A stretch of DNA of 9,448 nucleotides from contig WQZT01000050.1 of the NCBI GenBank assembly GCA_009780595.1, positions 1-9,448 of the forward strand, read 5' to 3'. Both the position numbers and the translations under genes were made by a program. The stretch is from Treponema sp. (GTDB lineage Bacteria > Spirochaetota > Spirochaetia > Treponematales > Breznakiellaceae). Below, one piece after another: positions 7,025 to 9,448 of the stretch. The notes under the pieces are model-generated. The model searched no databases. It was given only the letters and a program-made list of their open reading frames with translations, and was not told the DNA's origin. Each line of letters opens with the position of its first letter. The first letter of the stretch is position 1.

Positions 7025-7053
7025 CGGTTGCCAAGAGCCCGCCTGTCAACCAA

Positions 7054-7086
7054 GCATGAAGTTTTGGCAGAGCCAAAACTTCATGC
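7054..7086. repeat. Perfect palindrome A, 15-bp arms, 3-nt loop
   Basis: GCATGAAGTTTTGGC (7054-7068), loop AGA, and its exact complement (7072-7086). It shares the core AGTTTTGGC-N3-GCCAAAACT (7060-7080) with palindrome B, 41 bp away. There is no T-run beyond either arm. It is a very stable hairpin in RNA and could extrude as a cruciform. Confidence 0.85.
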
Positions 7087-7098
7087 GAGTAGAAACCT

Positions 7099-7123
7099 GG
7101 AGTTTTGGCTCCGCCAAAACTCC
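7099..7123. repeat. Perfect palindrome B, 11-bp arms, 3-nt loop
   Basis: GGAGTTTTGGC (7099-7109), loop TCC, and its exact complement (7113-7123). The inner 21 bp (7101-7121) repeat the core of palindrome A except for the three loop bases, while the outer arms differ. This is the pattern of a dispersed palindromic element rather than a simple duplication. Confidence 0.85.
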
Positions 7124-7126
7124 CTA

Positions 7127-7151
7127 GCTAATCCGCCACCGGCGGATTAGC
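7127..7151. repeat. Perfect palindrome C, 11-bp arms, 3-nt loop, next to the chemoreceptor stop
   Basis: GCTAATCCGCC (7127-7137), loop ACC, and its exact complement (7141-7151), which lies two bases beyond the chemoreceptor stop codon. The sequence is unrelated to A and B apart from stem-loop size and a GGC/GCC loop edge. Read as minus-strand RNA it is a strong hairpin just after the gene, so it may protect the 3' end or help termination, though no T-run follows. Confidence 0.8.
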
Positions 7152-7153
7152 CA

Positions 7154-8923
7154 TTAGCCCTCCACCTTAAAGCGCGACACTTCCTGCAAAAGCGCAGCGA
7201 TACTCTGGCGGTTCTGAATAGTAATCTGGTTGACGTAATCAACCGCCGCATTAATCTGCTCCGCCCCCGATGCCATCTCGCTGATGTCTATCGTAATCTC
7301 CTGCGTCGATTTTTCAAGGTTGGCACTTTCGGTGATTACCTCTTTCGCCCCAACGAGCATCTCGCCAGAACCTGTTTTCACCTGCCGTGTCGTGTCATTT
7401 ACCTGCATTATGCCATTCAGCACCTGCCGGCTGCCAGCTTCCTGCTCTTCCATTGCACCCCGAATATTCGTACCTTGCTCGGCGACAATCCCGACGTTGG
7501 AATCAATCGCCTGAAACTTGTCAAGAACCTTTTCGGTAGAGCGGGTAATCTTGTCGATAGAATCCTTGATCTTTTTCAGCACGACTCCGATAGTCTTTGA
7601 CTGCAAGCTTGAATTCTCAGCAAGCTTGCGAATCTCATCAGCGACCACAGCAAAACCGCGCCCGGCTTCCCCGGCATGCGCTGCCTCAATAGCGGCGTTC
7701 ATACTCAGAAGGTTTGTTTGGCTGGCGATATTCTGCATCACCGAGTTAATCTCCAAAAGCCCCTCAGATTCGCGGGCAATTTCCCGAATATCCTCGTCAA
7801 CCTCCTGCAAACTCGCCCGCCCAATCTCAGACGCTTCCTGCAAAGTCTGCACGTTGCCTGAGTTCCGCACAAGCGTTTCGGTAACCGCATGAATGCTCGC
7901 CACCATCTGCTCGACCGCCGCCGATGTTTGCGAGACATGGCTACTCTGGTTTTCAATATGGCTGTTGAGCTTATCGATGTTCAAAGTAACCTGCTCCATC
8001 GTTGCATTCGTTTCGGTAACGCTCGTACTCTGATTTATAACCCGCCTCTTAATTCTTCCAATCGTAGACGTTATATCATTTATCGACGTAGCGGTCTGGT
8101 TCATATTCGTAGAAAGCTCGTTCCCGATACCCGAAAGCTTTGACGCCTCGCCCCGTATATTCATAATCATACTTTTTATTTTTTCCATTGTCATATTAAA
8201 GATGCGGAAAAAATCCCCAATCTCATCTTTTGATTCAATATGGATACTCTTGGTCAGATCACCTTTGGCAATATCCTCCAGCGTCTGCATTTCACTCGTT
8301 ATAGGATGCACAATAGCCCTCGATATAAGCAGCGCCAAAACCATACTCATCGCAATAGCTATAATAATCATCGCTATTTTGACAACCTCTAACTTTCTGC
8401 CGAAGCTGTATGTTGCCTGAGTAAGTTCACCAAGCATTGCTTCATTGCGGTCGTTCATCCCCTCCAGCCCTGCAATGACAAACTCTGTCTGGGGCAAAAT
8501 GTTCTCCTCGAAATATTTTTGCGCTACGTTATTCTCCCCTTTGGAAAGGTGGTCAAGGACAATGTGGGCATGGTTGTGGATATGTATATGCGGCTCGATA
8601 ACCGAACGCAAGAAAGCGAGCTTTCGCGGATCGGTGATGAGTTTTGAATCCTCGCCTTCAAGCCAACGTCCCAGGGCGCACGCCGTTGGATCGAGCGAAC
8701 CTTTGAACGGCAAGCCCCTGAAAACCGCATCAGACAATCCTTGCCGCCACAGATAGTGCGAGTACAATATCGTCGATAGACTTGAACCTGATTTTGACAG
8801 CTCGCGGATGTTCCCGGTAGCTGACGTAAGTTTTTGCCCGCCATACAGCCCCGTCAATCCAAGACAGACTCCGATAGCTGCAATAATGCCAAACCCGCTT
8901 AAAATTTTTGTTCTGATTTTCAT
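7154..8923 (-). CDS. Methyl-accepting chemotaxis protein with CZB-like periplasmic domain
   Basis: 589 aa, ATG at 8923 with GAGGT 4 nt upstream. TM1 is at about 7-29 and TM2 at 181-204, enclosing a roughly 150-residue extracytoplasmic domain. HAMP follows at about 202-252 ([21 protein letters not shown] and DEIGDFF). The cytoplasmic coiled coil carries the signalling tip [40 protein letters not shown] at about 399-438, which binds CheA and CheW. Q/E-rich heptads on both sides are likely methylation sites. The C terminus (EVSRFKVEG) lacks the NWETF-type CheR tether. The sensor domain has SHYLW (His56, Trp59), CALGRW (Cys82) and [10 protein letters not shown] (His112 to His120), which follow the HxxW, CxxGxW and Hx3H pattern of the zinc-binding CZB domain. 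Zinc or redox sensing is inferred. It has its own promoter and is probably monocistronic or reads into sua5 only through the palindromes. Confidence 0.93.
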   Translation of the reverse strand: MKIRTKILSGFGIIAAIGVCLGLTGLYGGQKLTSATGNIRELSKSGSSLSTILYSHYLWRQGLSDAVFRGLPFKGSLDPTACALGRWLEGEDSKLITDPRKLAFLRSVIEPHIHIHNHAHIVLDHLSKGENNVAQKYFEENILPQTEFVIAGLEGMNDRNEAMLGELTQATYSFGRKLEVVKIAMIIIAIAMSMVLALLISRAIVHPITSEMQTLEDIAKGDLTKSIHIESKDEIGDFFRIFNMTMEKIKSMIMNIRGEASKLSGIGNELSTNMNQTATSINDITSTIGRIKRRVINQSTSVTETNATMEQVTLNIDKLNSHIENQSSHVSQTSAAVEQMVASIHAVTETLVRNSGNVQTLQEASEIGRASLQEVDEDIREIARESEGLLEINSVMQNIASQTNLLSMNAAIEAAHAGEAGRGFAVVADEIRKLAENSSLQSKTIGVVLKKIKDSIDKITRSTEKVLDKFQAIDSNVGIVAEQGTNIRGAMEEQEAGSRQVLNGIMQVNDTTRQVKTGSGEMLVGAKEVITESANLEKSTQEITIDISEMASGAEQINAAVDYVNQITIQNRQSIAALLQEVSRFKVEG

Positions 8924-8950
8924 ACTGACCTCACAGGCTAATGTTGTATT

Positions 8951-8968
8951 GTATCGTCACAGCGATAC
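8951..8968. other. Short hairpin in the chemoreceptor leader
   Basis: GTATCG (8951-8956) and CGATAC (8963-8968) pair with a 6-nt loop inside the predicted 5' leader, about 30 nt before the start codon. It is too small to call a riboswitch. It may only affect mRNA stability. Confidence 0.35.
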
Positions 8969-9005
8969 CATCGAGATGTTTTGAATAGAGAAGTCACTAT
9001 TATTT

Positions 9006-9034
9006 ATTGGTGATTAGTGTACCAATTGGTGATT
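9006..9034. promoter_or_regulatory. Two 10-bp direct repeats over the chemoreceptor promoter (candidate regulator sites)
   Basis: ATTGGTGATT occurs at 9006-9015 and 9025-9034, start to start 19 bp, or about two helical turns, so both copies face the same side of the DNA. One covers the predicted start site and the other lies in the -10/-35 spacer. The second copy overlaps the perfect palindrome ACCAATTGGT (9021-9030). Confidence 0.5.
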
Positions 9035-9044
9035 GAAGTGTCAA
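9016..9044 (-). promoter_or_regulatory. Near-consensus sigma-70 promoter of the chemoreceptor
   Basis: On the minus strand TTGACA (plus-strand 9039-9044), 17-bp spacer, TACACT (9016-9021). The predicted start is near 9009, giving a leader of about 85 nt before the ATG at 8923. A housekeeping-type promoter is notable because many motility genes use sigma-28. Confidence 0.7.
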
Positions 9045-9087
9045 CGCCTGATGACAAATATCATTCGCAAACAGTTAGGGATAAAGG

Positions 9088-9448
9088 TTAAAAAGCCCGC
9101 GCCGCCCTGACTGAGTGAACATGGGTCTTGGTGATTCTGAGCTGGGCACCGCCACTGAAACCCTGATTCCAGGCACCGTTGGTACTGGCTTGAGACGATG
9201 ACCAGTACATATTTGAGTTATCTCTTGTTACTATCTTAAATCCTCCCAAGCCTTTCTTGCTCAAATTGGTGTACATCAGGTTCAGCTCGTCCTTGCTGGG
9301 CAGGAACCAATCGGAAAAACCGTTGACGTTCAAGGCCGCGCATCCCTGGGCAGCGCGGTTGCTCTCGCCCATGGCATTAAGATGTTTCACAATAAGCCTG
9401 GTGTTTTCCTTGCCGCTTCCTATCGAGGTATCCGTTCCTGCCACATCC
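9088..9448 (-). CDS. Lcl/DUF1566 domain protein, C-terminal part (5' partial)
   Basis: The frame is open to the right edge, so the protein begins outside the window; the GTG at 9444 is an internal codon. The visible 119 or so residues are the end of an Lcl C-terminal (DUF1566) domain: GFSDWFLPSKDELNLMYTN, a GLGGFK turn, MYWSSSQAS, AWNQGFSGG, and the terminal VRAARAF. This fold is related to C-type lectin and sulfatase-modifying-factor-like domains and is found on secreted or surface proteins, often as multi-copy families in Treponema. Ligand binding, perhaps to glycans, is the usual guess. It ends in TAA at 9088, about 45 bp before the chemoreceptor promoter. No T-rich terminator is seen between them. 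The family call is firm, the role unknown. Confidence 0.88.
   Translation of the reverse strand, partial: DVAGTDTSIGSGKENTRLIVKHLNAMGESNRAAQGCAALNVNGFSDWFLPSKDELNLMYTNLSKKGLGGFKIVTRDNSNMYWSSSQASTNGAWNQGFSGGAQLRITKTHVHSVRAARAF

Noticed and set aside
7284..8420. Several plus-strand frames opposite the chemoreceptor
   Set aside because: All are antisense to a complete MCP with unmistakable TM, HAMP and signalling-tip motifs, and none has a ribosome-binding site or recognisable domain.
8924..9008. Riboswitch in the chemoreceptor leader
   Set aside because: About 85 nt with one 6-bp hairpin and no recognisable conserved riboswitch core.

Overview
The window reads like the chromosome of a host-associated spirochete, most likely a Treponema relative of the termite-gut or oral type. 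The clues are a C-terminal Lcl/DUF1566 lectin-like domain at the right edge, an excisionase-type HTH joined to a PTS EIIA (PtsN) domain, a transmembrane chemoreceptor, and moderately GC-rich coding DNA broken by AT-rich promoter regions. This assignment comes from recognising family styles, not from a search, and is moderate in confidence. There is no rRNA, tRNA, CRISPR array, transposase or phage gene.

Layout. (1) 2-1051, plus strand: 3' part of a transglutaminase-like protein that enters from the left. (2) 1073-1723, minus: an HTH-EIIA regulator convergent with it. Its strong promoter contains a perfect 9-8-9 inverted repeat. (3) 1936-5927, plus: a divergent, tightly spaced four-gene unit made of an exported beta-propeller-like protein, an exported M23/LytM-like protein broken by one in-frame TAG, a SAM methyltransferase with an N-terminal Cys4 knuckle, and a GT4 glycosyltransferase joined to it by a TAATG overlap. 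(4) 5941-6999, minus: a Sua5-type threonylcarbamoyl-AMP synthase, convergent with the glycosyltransferase. (5) 7054-7151: three nearly adjacent perfect palindromes. (6) 7154-8923, minus: a methyl-accepting chemotaxis protein whose predicted periplasmic domain carries a CZB-like His/Cys signature, driven by a near-consensus sigma-70 promoter flanked by 10-bp direct repeats. (7) 9088-9448, minus: C-terminal part of an Lcl/DUF1566 protein that leaves the window on the right.

How the genes may fit together. The plus-strand unit looks like cell-envelope work: two exported proteins, one related to peptidoglycan hydrolases but without its metal ligands, followed by a methyltransferase and a glycosyltransferase suited to building or decorating a surface glycan. 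The HTH-EIIA protein shares the 212-bp intergenic region with this unit and could link it to PTS phosphorylation state. That link is inference. The Sua5 homologue is a tRNA-modification housekeeping gene and the chemoreceptor is an independent sensory gene. I see no convincing wholly new system. The items most worth a second look are the nonsense-interrupted LytM-like gene, the putative operator of the HTH-EIIA gene, the palindrome cluster, and the periplasmic CZB-like receptor.
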